64,000 bases of DNA. Source: Pseudoalteromonas byunsanensis (GTDB lineage Bacteria; Pseudomonadota; Gammaproteobacteria; Enterobacterales; Alteromonadaceae). Made by a program: the position numbers and the translations under genes. Of this stretch, positions 8,351-16,817 are shown in pieces. Location: contig NZ_MNAN01000028.1 in assembly GCF_001854475.1 (NCBI RefSeq), positions 103,640 to 167,639 on the forward strand, in the 5' to 3' direction. Each line of letters opens with the position of its first letter. The stretch's first letter is position 1. Below the pieces are notes generated by a model. The model was not told where the DNA came from and made no database searches. It worked only from the letters and a program-made list of their open reading frames with translations.

Positions 8351-9388
8351 TCAACCTTCGCTGCATTTTATAATGGATCTGATGGCGCTGCCTTGGTGGA
8401 GATCCTCTAACGCATTGTTGACGTTATCAAGTGAATACTCATTTGTGATTAGCACATCTAAGTCCAGAAGCCCTTTATGGTATGCGTCTACAAACTTGGG
8501 TATATCTCTATCTGGCATTGATGCTCCACCCCAGCTTCCTCTAATCATTTTTCCTCGGTGAAATGCATGAGGCTCGAGCTTGATGGTGTCTCCTTCTGGA
8601 GGGTGAGAAGCAAAAATGCATAATCCACCTTGGTCGCGGACACTGTTAAACGCAAGTTCGATAGATTGTGTTTTACCACCAGCCTCGATGCTATAGTCAA
8701 CACCGCCTTTGGTTAATGTTACGATTGATTCTACTACATCAGTATTTTGTGCATTTAGAGTATGTGTTGCACCGAGTTGTTTAGCTAACTCAAGTTTTTG
8801 TGGGTTGATGTCAACAGCTATAAGTGTAGTTGGTTCATACAGTTTTGCCGCCAGCAGGGCGCTCATACCAACTCCACCAAGTCCAAATACAGCGATGGTT
8901 TTGTTTTTCTCTGGTTGTAACTCGTTAAATACTAAGCCCAGTCCGGTTGGCAGCGCACAGCCTAGCAGCACAGCCAGTTTGTCAGGAAACCCATTCGGTA
9001 CTTTGACGAGCCTGTTTTCCGCTACGATGGTTTGCTCAGATAATGTGGTAGCACTGCCGGAGTTAATCGTATAATTTTCGTGGAGATATTTTCCACCCGG
9101 AGCATCTAGTCCTTCACCTTTTATCCATCCAATCACAACTTTATCGCCGATAGCGACTTTGCTTACACCTTCTCCAATTTGCTCAACTATTCCAACGCCC
9201 TCATGGCCAAGAAGGTGGGGAAGGTATTTATCTTCGCCTCTACCGCCAGATACTTCCATAAGCTGAGAGTGGCAAACACCACTATATAAAATTTTTACCT
9301 GAACCTGCCCACGAGTCAGTGGTGGCATTTCGATGCCTTCTAAGATCTGTAATGGTTCTCCGGTTTTGAATAAAACAGCGGCTTTCAT
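8351..9388 (-). CDS. Zinc-dependent medium-chain alcohol dehydrogenase
   Basis: 345 residues, the usual MDR length. Catalytic-zinc residues Cys39-His40 (SGVCHSQ) and His62-Glu63 (GHEGVG) are present and the NAD-binding loop FGLGGVGMSALLA is intact. The structural-zinc lobe lacks the customary four cysteines: the expected region reads GWIKGEGLDAPGGKY. So it probably binds only one zinc. Substrate unknown; in a sugar operon it may oxidise or reduce a polyol or sugar phosphate. Its start overlaps the stop of the upstream oxygenase-methyltransferase by one base, so it is co-translated with it. Confidence 0.85.
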   Translation of the reverse strand: MKAAVLFKTGEPLQILEGIEMPPLTRGQVQVKILYSGVCHSQLMEVSGGRGEDKYLPHLLGHEGVGIVEQIGEGVSKVAIGDKVVIGWIKGEGLDAPGGKYLHENYTINSGSATTLSEQTIVAENRLVKVPNGFPDKLAVLLGCALPTGLGLVFNELQPEKNKTIAVFGLGGVGMSALLAAKLYEPTTLIAVDINPQKLELAKQLGATHTLNAQNTDVVESIVTLTKGGVDYSIEAGGKTQSIELAFNSVRDQGGLCIFASHPPEGDTIKLEPHAFHRGKMIRGSWGGASMPDRDIPKFVDAYHKGLLDLDVLITNEYSLDNVNNALEDLHQGSAIRSIIKCSEG

Positions 9389-11211
9389 TAGTTTTCCTTG
9401 TGACTAATCTTTTTAAAGTAGAAATAATTACTCATCGAAAGGTGAGCCTCTAAATCAGGGACATCTGGGAATGCATACTTTATAAGTTCATAATCGGTAG
9501 ATACCAGCTCAAAGCCGAAGCTACTCACTAGTTGAATGAACTCATTCATGGACCACGCATTTTGATGGTTAAATTGAAAATCTGTTTCTGTTGCAATAAT
9601 TTTTTGTGTCAGTATTTTTGAGATCTCTTGAATCGAATCACGGCTTAGGATTGTTTTAAATTCGTCGCTGGATAATTTCGCTGGACCGTAGTAACCCTGT
9701 CTGGGCGTAGACTGGTGTTGATATAAATGGCCGAAATCAGCGTTCCAATAGCTGGTAATGACATTTGCAGCTAGTGTGAGTGCACACTTAGGGTCTACAT
9801 TGTTTTGTTGCCAGTTGCTAAGCATTTCTGAAGTCAGAGGGAACTGTTCAAAGTAGTCTAAATCTCCTTTGAGGCCTGCCTCTCTAGCGGTGTCAAAATC
9901 AGGGAGTTTGATGAGCAAATCGCCATCGTTAAGTAGTATTCGCCAGCTTTCTTCAAGTAGGTTATCTAATGTCTGGTTGTCTATGTGTTCAAAAAAGTGA
10001 GAAGAGTATACTAAGCTACAAGACTCATTGCGATTGGGTAATATGGTGTTTGGAGAAAATGTAATATGCTCGATGTTTGCGCCTTCACGCTCATCGTAGC
10101 AAATCCAGTTTTCGCCATTGAAGTTAGCTCCACCACCTAGATTTACTTTGTTCGCTCCACAGCGTTTCCAGGGTTTATAGGGATATTGTGAAGCGTGTCC
10201 TTTGACAAGGATATCCGTATTTTTGTATTGGCATGGCGCTATTGTGATTTCGCATACGATTCTGTTTAATTTGTCTGTTGATAAGCCACGATGTAATAAG
10301 CGGCTATTTTGAAACAACAGCCAAGTTCCTGACGCACCTGTTACCGTCAGTTCAGTGCCATCTTGTAGTTGCAAAAAAGTTGAGCCATGGTCATTGCTAG
10401 GCGGTGTTAAATATAGCAATATTTTTTTTACAGCCTCAGGCATGGCATCCAGATGCAATTTGTTAGACCCGCGTTGTGAATTTTTAACTTTAGCTAATTG
10501 GGTAATTCTAGTATTAACAATCCGCCAGTTGCTGCCCATTTGTATCGCTATTTCATCATAATGAGTTTGTACAAACTGACTAACACAGTGTTTTGCTTGG
10601 TCAGTTACTTCGAGGCGGGCCAGATCTAAATTGTCTTCACCAGTGAGGTAATTTGAGAAATAGTCAAAATCTTGTTTGCTCGACTCGATGTCTCTTGGAA
10701 TAACATCCAATCGCTGACAAAGCTCTAGAAACTCGTTGGCACGAGACTCACTATATTGACCGATGTAATAGCCATGATCACTCAGCTGAGAAGTTGACCA
10801 GTTATGCTTATTTCGGTACGCAGATTCAGCATGGCTTTGATACTCTTGCCAAGCCAATTCGGAGATATACAACCGATTGGTGACGTTTTCACTATAAGGC
10901 ATCAAAGGAATAAGTTTGGATTTAAAAGCAGGGTTATGCGCAGTAAGCGCGCGCTTAATGTCACTGTAAAAGGAAATGGATGAAACCACCACAGGGTGCT
11001 CTACGCTTACTAAATCATAGGCACTTAATGTATCCACCGGCTTATTTTTCGCTTCGTTATCCAAGACAGCGATAGGGGCTCTAAGTTTTTGTTCTTTAAT
11101 AAAACATAATATTTCTTGAGCACCGCCACCTGAGCCATATAAGTAATAATCTAGGTTATCTAGATTCCGCTCTTGATAAACAGACTTAAAACGAGTGGTA
11201 ATTTCAGACAT
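9388..11211 (-). CDS. Three-module protein: Rossmann module + 2OG-Fe(II) oxygenase-like + SAM methyltransferase
   Basis: 607 residues with three parts. Residues ~20-110 form the recurring Rossmann-like module (YYLYGSGGGAQEIL, then IAVLDNEAK). Residues ~145-330 look like a 2-oxoglutarate/Fe(II) dioxygenase: His253-x-Asp255 (HLDAMPE), distal His307 (LLHRGLS) and Arg317 for the co-substrate. Residues ~352-600 are a methyltransferase with LGGGANF and SSHFFEHI. The fusion implies hydroxylation and methylation of one substrate, possibly a sugar nucleotide. I do not recognise this exact architecture. Oxygenase assignment is from motif spacing only and is moderate; the methyltransferase part is surer. 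Confidence 0.7.
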   Translation of the reverse strand: MSEITTRFKSVYQERNLDNLDYYLYGSGGGAQEILCFIKEQKLRAPIAVLDNEAKNKPVDTLSAYDLVSVEHPVVVSSISFYSDIKRALTAHNPAFKSKLIPLMPYSENVTNRLYISELAWQEYQSHAESAYRNKHNWSTSQLSDHGYYIGQYSESRANEFLELCQRLDVIPRDIESSKQDFDYFSNYLTGEDNLDLARLEVTDQAKHCVSQFVQTHYDEIAIQMGSNWRIVNTRITQLAKVKNSQRGSNKLHLDAMPEAVKKILLYLTPPSNDHGSTFLQLQDGTELTVTGASGTWLLFQNSRLLHRGLSTDKLNRIVCEITIAPCQYKNTDILVKGHASQYPYKPWKRCGANKVNLGGGANFNGENWICYDEREGANIEHITFSPNTILPNRNESCSLVYSSHFFEHIDNQTLDNLLEESWRILLNDGDLLIKLPDFDTAREAGLKGDLDYFEQFPLTSEMLSNWQQNNVDPKCALTLAANVITSYWNADFGHLYQHQSTPRQGYYGPAKLSSDEFKTILSRDSIQEISKILTQKIIATETDFQFNHQNAWSMNEFIQLVSSFGFELVSTDYELIKYAFPDVPDLEAHLSMSNYFYFKKISHKEN

Positions 11212-11219
11212 GTTATTCC

Positions 11220-12242
11220 TTATATTTTCCAGTGCTGTGCACTTAGTATATCGTCAAGTACGTTTAGCTTTTCAGGTATAGCTTGCATGTACTGTTTGCA
11301 TTTATTCAGTTGCATTGTGGTTTTTGACAGCTGATTGTTACTGCTTTTTGAGTCAAAGCAATATTCATGCCTAGCAAAAGCTCTGCGTTGTGCTATTTGT
11401 GGGTCAAAAGCATTAAGCATAATGAGACACCACTTTAGTTGCGTAAGCTCGAAGCATGCCAAAAATTCTGCTTTATGATTGTCAAAGCTGGGGGAAACGT
11501 TTAACTTAGATACGCTACTAAATGTATTAGTATCGACAGGAACTTTTGGTTGACTGAAAAAATCACACACCAGTTTCCAGTAACTGTCTAGTCCGGCATA
11601 TTCAAAATCAAAAAATGCTAGCTTGCCATCAGCGTCAATTAACGCGTTATGAAATCCAAAGTCTGATGGAGAAAGGTGCTGACACTCAAGTGCTAATGTC
11701 CATTGCAGCGTTTGTTCGCTAATCTGTTTAGCGCGTTGTTCAATTTGAGCTAGCAAGGTTTTAACTTCTACATCCTCAATCGTATCTATCTGAGAAAAGC
11801 GTTGTAATCTGTTAAACACAATCTTTAGGAAGTCGGCAACTTCCTCGGTAGCGTCTGAAGCTTTTGGTATCGCCAAATCATATGTTGCAGTATTAATCCT
11901 GTTTATAAAGTCAAATGCGTCTTCAACTAGGGTTGGGCTGCTTCTACGTATAGGTTGACCAGGAAGCAAGCTGTATAGTGCAACGAGATTCTGCTCGCAG
12001 TAGGCTATCGGCGTTGCCACATCTTTTATACCTTGCTTATGCAGGAGTTGAGTAAATTGGAATTCATTGACAAGTTTTTTGTGCGAGTTCTGTGTATGTT
12101 CACAGAAGCATTTTAAAAAGTAATTTCCTGTGTCTGATAAAATCTTAAAACATTGGTTATTTGCACCATCAATCACTTTTTCAATCCGGTAATTTGGACC
12201 AACATGCTGCTGAATAAATGGTTCTACAATGCTCAAATACAC
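11220..12242 (-). CDS. Aminoglycoside-phosphotransferase-like kinase
   Basis: About 340 residues with the APH/choline-kinase fold. The catalytic loop reads SPSDFGFHNAL, so the catalytic Asp and the later Asn are kept but the usual His of HGDxHxxN is replaced. The metal-binding FFDFEYAGLD follows about ten residues on. Small-molecule phosphorylation is likely (sugar, choline or an amino alcohol); the substrate is not evident. An ATG exists at 12281 but it would overlap the HAD gene by 49 bases. I prefer the GTG at 12242, which has GGGAG about 11 bases upstream and a 10-base overlap. No Met codon lies further in for many residues. Confidence 0.7.
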   Translation of the reverse strand: MYLSIVEPFIQQHVGPNYRIEKVIDGANNQCFKILSDTGNYFLKCFCEHTQNSHKKLVNEFQFTQLLHKQGIKDVATPIAYCEQNLVALYSLLPGQPIRRSSPTLVEDAFDFINRINTATYDLAIPKASDATEEVADFLKIVFNRLQRFSQIDTIEDVEVKTLLAQIEQRAKQISEQTLQWTLALECQHLSPSDFGFHNALIDADGKLAFFDFEYAGLDSYWKLVCDFFSQPKVPVDTNTFSSVSKLNVSPSFDNHKAEFLACFELTQLKWCLIMLNAFDPQIAQRRAFARHEYCFDSKSSNNQLSKTTMQLNKCKQYMQAIPEKLNVLDDILSAQHWKI

Positions 12243-12829
12243 AGCTGAATGTTCTCCCAGTGAGGATGATGCTCTAAGCACTTGTCTTCAGAGGAAATAT
12301 CTACATTGAACAGTACTTTTCTAGTTTCAGGGGGGAAGTTGGGAGCTAGCAAGATAGACTCCAAATCATCAATAAAGACGTCACATTGCTGAGCGGTAAT
12401 ACAAGCGATTTTTTCTGCTTTAGTTTCGTTGAAAAAAATATTACTTCGCTCAAATGGAGAGTCAGGGTGGTCGATGAATGCGTTATTTCTTAGCCATTCA
12501 GTAGCTGCACTATGAAAGTCTACCTTGTCCCCGATAATTGGATAGCGGGTCTTGTGTGATATTAATTTTAACAAGTGGCCCTGTGCCTTGAATGTTTTTA
12601 GCACCTCAAGGCAGCTTTCGTAAGGCTTTGCTTGATGAATTTCTTTGCCGTAAACGATCCCCTGAAGCTCAGTCCACTGTGGTTCAATACCTTGCTCAAT
12701 GAAATAGGACTTTACATCACTCTTGCTGGTACCAATGTTTGTAGGCAACCAACCTAGCGCAACGGCAACACTGTGAAAAACACCTGTGTAATTGGCTATT
12801 GTATTATCAAAATCAACACCGATTATCAC
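12233..12829 (-). CDS. HAD-superfamily phosphatase-like protein
   Basis: 198 residues. Motif I is VDFDNT with Asp6 as nucleophile and Asp8 as acid/base, motif II is LISHKT, and motif IV is VFIDDLE. This is a small HAD hydrolase. It lacks the DRDGT form of GmhB, so I do not call it the heptose bisphosphate phosphatase, although the operon would need one if it makes a GmhB-dependent heptose. Its ATG overlaps the stop of the transketolase C subunit (4 bases) and it is followed by the APH-like kinase, which suggests the two act on the same metabolite, one adding and one removing phosphate. Confidence 0.75.
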   Translation of the reverse strand: MIIGVDFDNTIANYTGVFHSVAVALGWLPTNIGTSKSDVKSYFIEQGIEPQWTELQGIVYGKEIHQAKPYESCLEVLKTFKAQGHLLKLISHKTRYPIIGDKVDFHSAATEWLRNNAFIDHPDSPFERSNIFFNETKAEKIACITAQQCDVFIDDLESILLAPNFPPETRKVLFNVDISSEDKCLEHHPHWENIQLCI

Positions 12830-13746
12830 ATGACACCTCTTTGCTTTAGTTTATCGCTGAGAGTCTCAATATTAAGTCCTGCTTTGTCTCGAGCATCAGG
12901 TGTGTTGTGAACTTGATCGATAAAAAAGTCGGGTATACCAAAGCGGTGTACTTTCACGCTTAAGTCGTTATCAGAAACATACTCCAGTACGGCGCTACCA
13001 AAGCCACCATTGACATTGTGTTCTTCAAGCGTAACGAGGTGAACAAATCGGTTCGCAGCGTCTTCCAGATAAGCTTTATCTAACGGCTTTACAGTGTGAA
13101 AACTCACCAGTTCAGCGTCGATGTTAAACGCCTTTAAATGTGCACATAATTGCTGAGCTAAAGGCATAATCGTACCTGTAGACAAAATAGCAACTTTATG
13201 TCCATGCTTCATGATATGTGCTTTGCCAAATACTAATTTAGGCGGTGACGCATGTACACTGGGCTCGTTTTTTTTCCCGATCCTAAAGTAACAGGGCTGA
13301 TTCAGTTCAATGAGCTGAGGCATTAGAAGCTCTAGCTCTTGAGCATCAGCGGGGCATACAACATTCATGTTAGGTAATGCACGCATGAGGGCAATATCTT
13401 CAAATGAGTGATGGGTTGGCCCCAAGTTGGCGTATGATAGCCCAGAACCTGTGCCCACGATGATCACTGGCTGATTTTGATAAGCAATATCAATTTTGAT
13501 TTGTTCAAAGTTACGGGCGGTGGTAAAGGGTGTGATAGTGTAGATAAAAGGTTTGTGCCCCATCATCGCGCTACCAGCAGCCATAGACGCCATATTCGCT
13601 TCAGCGATGCCCGCATTGATAGTTCTTGATTCGGCAAACTCTTTTAACGGGTTGAAAAGTCGATTACCAATATCGGCATAAAACAGAACTAGTTTATCAT
13701 TGCTCTTAGCCAGTTCGGTTAGCACTTGTGCAAATGCATTTCTCAT
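12826..13746 (-). CDS. Transketolase-like protein, C-terminal subunit
   Basis: 306 residues matching the pyrimidine-binding and C-terminal domains of transketolase. The conserved Glu that activates thiamine diphosphate is in NAGIAEANMAS near residue 47, and LEEHNVNGGFGSAV marks the C-terminal domain. It is the partner of the N-terminal subunit encoded just upstream; the reading frames overlap by 4 bases (ATGA). Split transketolases of this kind move two-carbon units between ketose and aldose phosphates. Here the pair could make sedoheptulose 7-phosphate, the substrate of the GmhA-like enzyme at 16206-16817, though another ketol transfer cannot be ruled out. Confidence 0.85.
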   Translation of the reverse strand: MRNAFAQVLTELAKSNDKLVLFYADIGNRLFNPLKEFAESRTINAGIAEANMASMAAGSAMMGHKPFIYTITPFTTARNFEQIKIDIAYQNQPVIIVGTGSGLSYANLGPTHHSFEDIALMRALPNMNVVCPADAQELELLMPQLIELNQPCYFRIGKKNEPSVHASPPKLVFGKAHIMKHGHKVAILSTGTIMPLAQQLCAHLKAFNIDAELVSFHTVKPLDKAYLEDAANRFVHLVTLEEHNVNGGFGSAVLEYVSDNDLSVKVHRFGIPDFFIDQVHNTPDARDKAGLNIETLSDKLKQRGVM

Positions 13747-14546
13747 GATACACCCAGCTCCTCTTTTGCTAATAAAACTTCATCAGCAGTTGGAATGCGA
13801 TAATGCCAGTTGTTGTCGTTTTCCATAAACGAAACCCCTTTGCCTTTTACCGTGTCAGCAACAATACAGATGGGCTTGTTAATGTTATCTGTATTAGAGA
13901 GTGCGCTTTGCAACGCATTGATATCATGACCATCAAGGCGAATAGTATGCCACCCAAACGCGCGCCATTTATCTTCAAGAGGCTCAAGGTGCATAATATT
14001 GCAACTCTCTCCGGTACCTTGAAGTTTATTAAAATCAACGATGGCAACGAGGTTACTGAGCTTTTTACCTGCGGCAAACATGGCTGCTTCCCACACGGTT
14101 CCTTCATTAATTTCACCATCGCCCATTAGTACAAAAAAGCGGTTAGTCTTATTTTGTAACTGACTGCTTAGTGCCATACCTGTGGCTAATGACAAAGCAT
14201 GGCCCAAGGAACCAGAGGCAGTTTCTACTCCTGGCGGAGCATGTATACCTGGGTGTTCTTCAAATTGGCTACCGGTTTGTCCATGTTGATAGAGGTCTTC
14301 AACTGGGAAATAGCCCCGATAGGCGAGGACGGTATACAATGCACTCGCAGCATGACCTTTGCCGAGCAAGAAGTAATCTCTTTCTGGCAGCTCAGGGGTT
14401 TTAGGCTCAATGTTCATTACGCCAAAATATAGCGCTGTGAGAATATCAGTACATGACAAACAGCTCCCCAAATGTGGCGTTTTGGTTTTACTAGAAACGT
14501 CACACAAGGTGTGTCTGATTTGTGCCGCAATGGATTCTAATTTCAT
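13743..14546 (-). CDS. Transketolase-like protein, N-terminal (ThDP-binding) subunit
   Basis: 267 residues from the ATG at 14546. The open frame extends 26 codons upstream into the preceding methyltransferase gene, but the family start (KLESIAAQIRHTL) and the 7-base gap favour 14546. The thiamine diphosphate and metal site is GDGEINEGT with the Asn in FNKLQGTG about 28 residues later. Other conserved pieces are GKGHAASALY and GSLGHALS. It forms a heterodimer with the next gene product. Housekeeping TktA is a single long chain, so this is a dedicated operon copy. The likely role is supply of an uncommon sugar phosphate. Confidence 0.87.
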   Translation of the reverse strand: MKLESIAAQIRHTLCDVSSKTKTPHLGSCLSCTDILTALYFGVMNIEPKTPELPERDYFLLGKGHAASALYTVLAYRGYFPVEDLYQHGQTGSQFEEHPGIHAPPGVETASGSLGHALSLATGMALSSQLQNKTNRFFVLMGDGEINEGTVWEAAMFAAGKKLSNLVAIVDFNKLQGTGESCNIMHLEPLEDKWRAFGWHTIRLDGHDINALQSALSNTDNINKPICIVADTVKGKGVSFMENDNNWHYRIPTADEVLLAKEELGVS

Positions 14547-14553
14547 ACAACGC

Positions 14554-15216
14554 CTATGGAATAAACCAGTAAAAATCGCCAGTGTAGCCATTATCCGCAA
14601 AAAACTGCTTCCAATCGTCCACATGCATAATGGTTTTTGCTGTTAGTGCCCACTCAAGCATACGCTCTTTTTCTTCATCATTACGATAAGCATCAACAGT
14701 AATAAATGATTTGCCTCGGCTTACACGTTCGATCTCTCGCAACGCCATAGCACACTCTTGCTCGTCCAAGTTATGAATAGTATTGATAGACATCACAACA
14801 TCAAAGCTGTTGTCTTCAAATGGAAGAGCTTTTGCGTTACCAAGTGACAGTAAGTCTTTAACTTCTTCTTTTGCGTTATCTAATGCGTATTGAGAAACAT
14901 CCAGTCCGTGTAGTTTGATACCTGGAATATGCTGTTGTAAATCATAAAGCATAAACCCCTTTGCGCACCCCACATCAAGCAAAGAACTATCGCTTGTGAG
15001 GCCAAAATATGCTTTTAAATCAGGTACTACAGGTTGCCAAAAGCGTGGCATATAACTAAAGCCGCCGTACCCATAAGTGCGATCACCGTCGAAAAAGTCT
15101 TTTCCATACTGGCGGGCTATTTCACGGTCGGCTTCAGTGATCACTTTGGCACGGCCTTTAGTGTCACGCTTAGACTTTGGATAATTTCTTAATAAGTCGA
15201 TTTCGTTTCCTAACAT
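14554..15216 (-). CDS. Class I SAM-dependent methyltransferase
   Basis: 220 residues. SAM-binding motif I is LLDVGCAKGFM near residue 77, with LHGLDVS for the acidic residue and VVMSINTIHNL as the catalytic-face segment. The region before the motif (GKDFFDGDRTYGYGGFSY, residues ~35-52) is typical of methyltransferases in surface-polysaccharide loci of the Methyltransf_11 type. The acceptor is unknown. It lies 7 bases after the SDR gene upstream and 7 bases before the split transketolase, within the same operon. Confidence 0.82.
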   Translation of the reverse strand: MLGNEIDLLRNYPKSKRDTKGRAKVITEADREIARQYGKDFFDGDRTYGYGGFSYMPRFWQPVVPDLKAYFGLTSDSSLLDVGCAKGFMLYDLQQHIPGIKLHGLDVSQYALDNAKEEVKDLLSLGNAKALPFEDNSFDVVMSINTIHNLDEQECAMALREIERVSRGKSFITVDAYRNDEEKERMLEWALTAKTIMHVDDWKQFFADNGYTGDFYWFIP

Positions 15217-15223
15217 AGATTTC

Positions 15224-16213
15224 TCAAGCCTTATGTATGTATTCGTTTGGCTGCGTTGCTAGCACGTCTAAATTATTTCTCACCCAATTGATGGTGCGCT
15301 CTATACCGCTTTCTAATGTAATCTTGTCACTCCAGTTGAGCTCGCTACGTACTTTTTGGCTATCTAACAGATAAGCTGCGTCTTTGCCTAATCTGTCTTG
15401 AGTGACTTCACATACCTGTTCAAAAGGCACGTTCAACATGTCACATATCATTTCGACTAGAGCGCGAACAGTGATCATTCGCTCTGTAGAAATATGATAG
15501 ATATCGCCTTGCTGACCTTGCTCACCGATCAGCTGTGTTGCACAAGAAACATCGTCAATGTGAATGAATGAGCGGGTTGAGTGACCACCACCATGTAATG
15601 GCAACACTTTTCCTAGCAGGGCAAATAAAATGGTTCTGGGGATAATGCGATATAATTGTTGGCCCTCACCATATACATTGGCTGCTCTAGTAAAGACAAC
15701 AGGAAAATCATAGACATCATAGAAGGTGTGCAAACTCATATCTGCCGCTGCACGTGACACTGCGTAAGGAGTACTTGGTTGATAGTTTCTATGTTCAGGA
15801 ACGAGTCCTTCACAACTACCGTACACCTCAGGTGTTGAAATATGAATATATTTGTCAAGACCATCAAGTTGGCGTAACTCGTTGTGCAGTTTAATTGTCG
15901 AAACCGCATTGGTCATAAACCAATGCTCAGGATACTGCCAACTTTGGCCTACCATACTTTGTGCTGCAAAGTTGTATACTTGCTTGATATTATTTTTCTT
16001 GATTAAAGCAATGATCTCATCCAAATGATGGTTTAGATCGAGCTGGTGAAATTCAGGTTGATTGGGTTGCCAGCGGTAAGGAAGCAATGCATCAATGGGT
16101 TCTTGTGAGCGGCTTATGGCCATTACACTGTGTTCTTGTTTGAGCAGGTGTGCACAAAATGATGCACCAGAAAAAGAATTACTGCCCAGTACTAAAATAG
16201 GGGAGTTAGCCAT
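15224..16213 (-). CDS. SDR NAD-dependent epimerase/dehydratase, GDP-mannose-4,6-dehydratase-like
   Basis: 329 residues of the extended SDR family. The nucleotide loop is VLGSNSFSGASF, and NFAAQSMVGQSWQYPE resembles the GDP-mannose 4,6-dehydratase signature. The catalytic Tyr segment reads TPYAVSRAAADM, so the canonical YxxxK has Arg in place of Lys. If active as a dehydratase it would make a 4-keto-6-deoxy sugar for the aminotransferase at 3258-4358; with a heptose substrate it would resemble Campylobacter DmhA. The Lys-to-Arg change makes exact activity uncertain. Its start overlaps the stop of the isomerase upstream by 8 bases. Confidence 0.8.
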   Translation of the reverse strand: MANSPILVLGSNSFSGASFCAHLLKQEHSVMAISRSQEPIDALLPYRWQPNQPEFHQLDLNHHLDEIIALIKKNNIKQVYNFAAQSMVGQSWQYPEHWFMTNAVSTIKLHNELRQLDGLDKYIHISTPEVYGSCEGLVPEHRNYQPSTPYAVSRAAADMSLHTFYDVYDFPVVFTRAANVYGEGQQLYRIIPRTILFALLGKVLPLHGGGHSTRSFIHIDDVSCATQLIGEQGQQGDIYHISTERMITVRALVEMICDMLNVPFEQVCEVTQDRLGKDAAYLLDSQKVRSELNWSDKITLESGIERTINWVRNNLDVLATQPNEYIHKA

Positions 16214-16817
16214 GTTTTAATTCCTGATATAAGGCTTTCATAAGAATGTGTCCGACCACGACCTGAGTATCTTCTGATATTTGCATATCTTGAATGTCAA
16301 AGTGGAAGACTTGTTCAAGCATTGGTTTGGCTTTACCGCCATCAAAACCCAGAATACCGACTGTAGACATGCCTGAGGACTTCGCCTGCTCTATGGCTTG
16401 GAGGATATTGCCAGAGTTACCGCTGCCTGATAGGACGAGCAACACATCATTGTGGTTGGCTTTGACTTTAAGCTGGTGGGCGAAAATATTATCGTAACCG
16501 ATGTCATTACCTAAACAGGTTAAAACCGAGCTGTTTGCAGCCAGCGCTTCAACTTTAAGGGCATCACCTTGTGGGTTGATCCCAAAGGTAAAATCATTCG
16601 CTAGATGAATTGCATTTGCAGCTGAACCACCATTGCCACAAAGGTACAAAGTGCCACCGCGCTTTTTCATTAACAATAATGTATCGACAAACGCTCTTAT
16701 CTTATTACCATCCAGTTGCGTTAGCACCTTGCTCAGGGTTGCGACATATTCCTGTGTTAAAGTGACTACAGGGTCTTTAGATGGTAAGGCGGTAACGGCA
16801 CTTTGTTGTTTAGTCAT
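16206..16817 (-). CDS. gmhA: SIS-domain sugar phosphate isomerase, GmhA-like
   Basis: 203 residues. The SIS fold shows LYLCGNGGSAANAIHLA and LLVLSGSGNSGNILQA, the phosphosugar-binding loops of GmhA (sedoheptulose-7-phosphate isomerase). GmhA makes D-glycero-D-manno-heptose 7-phosphate, the first committed step of heptose synthesis. An upstream Met at 16838 is possible, but the ATG at 16817 has GAGAAG four bases before it and overlaps the previous gene's stop as ATGA, so I take it as the start. It may be a second gmhA serving this operon rather than the core LPS pathway. The family also includes DiaA-like proteins, but the context favours GmhA. Confidence 0.8.
   Translation of the reverse strand: MTKQQSAVTALPSKDPVVTLTQEYVATLSKVLTQLDGNKIRAFVDTLLLMKKRGGTLYLCGNGGSAANAIHLANDFTFGINPQGDALKVEALAANSSVLTCLGNDIGYDNIFAHQLKVKANHNDVLLVLSGSGNSGNILQAIEQAKSSGMSTVGILGFDGGKAKPMLEQVFHFDIQDMQISEDTQVVVGHILMKALYQELKHG

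Noticed and set aside
13803-14129. Plus-strand open frame opposite the transketolase gene
   Set aside because: It lies wholly antisense to a well-supported coding region, has no family resemblance and no RBS.
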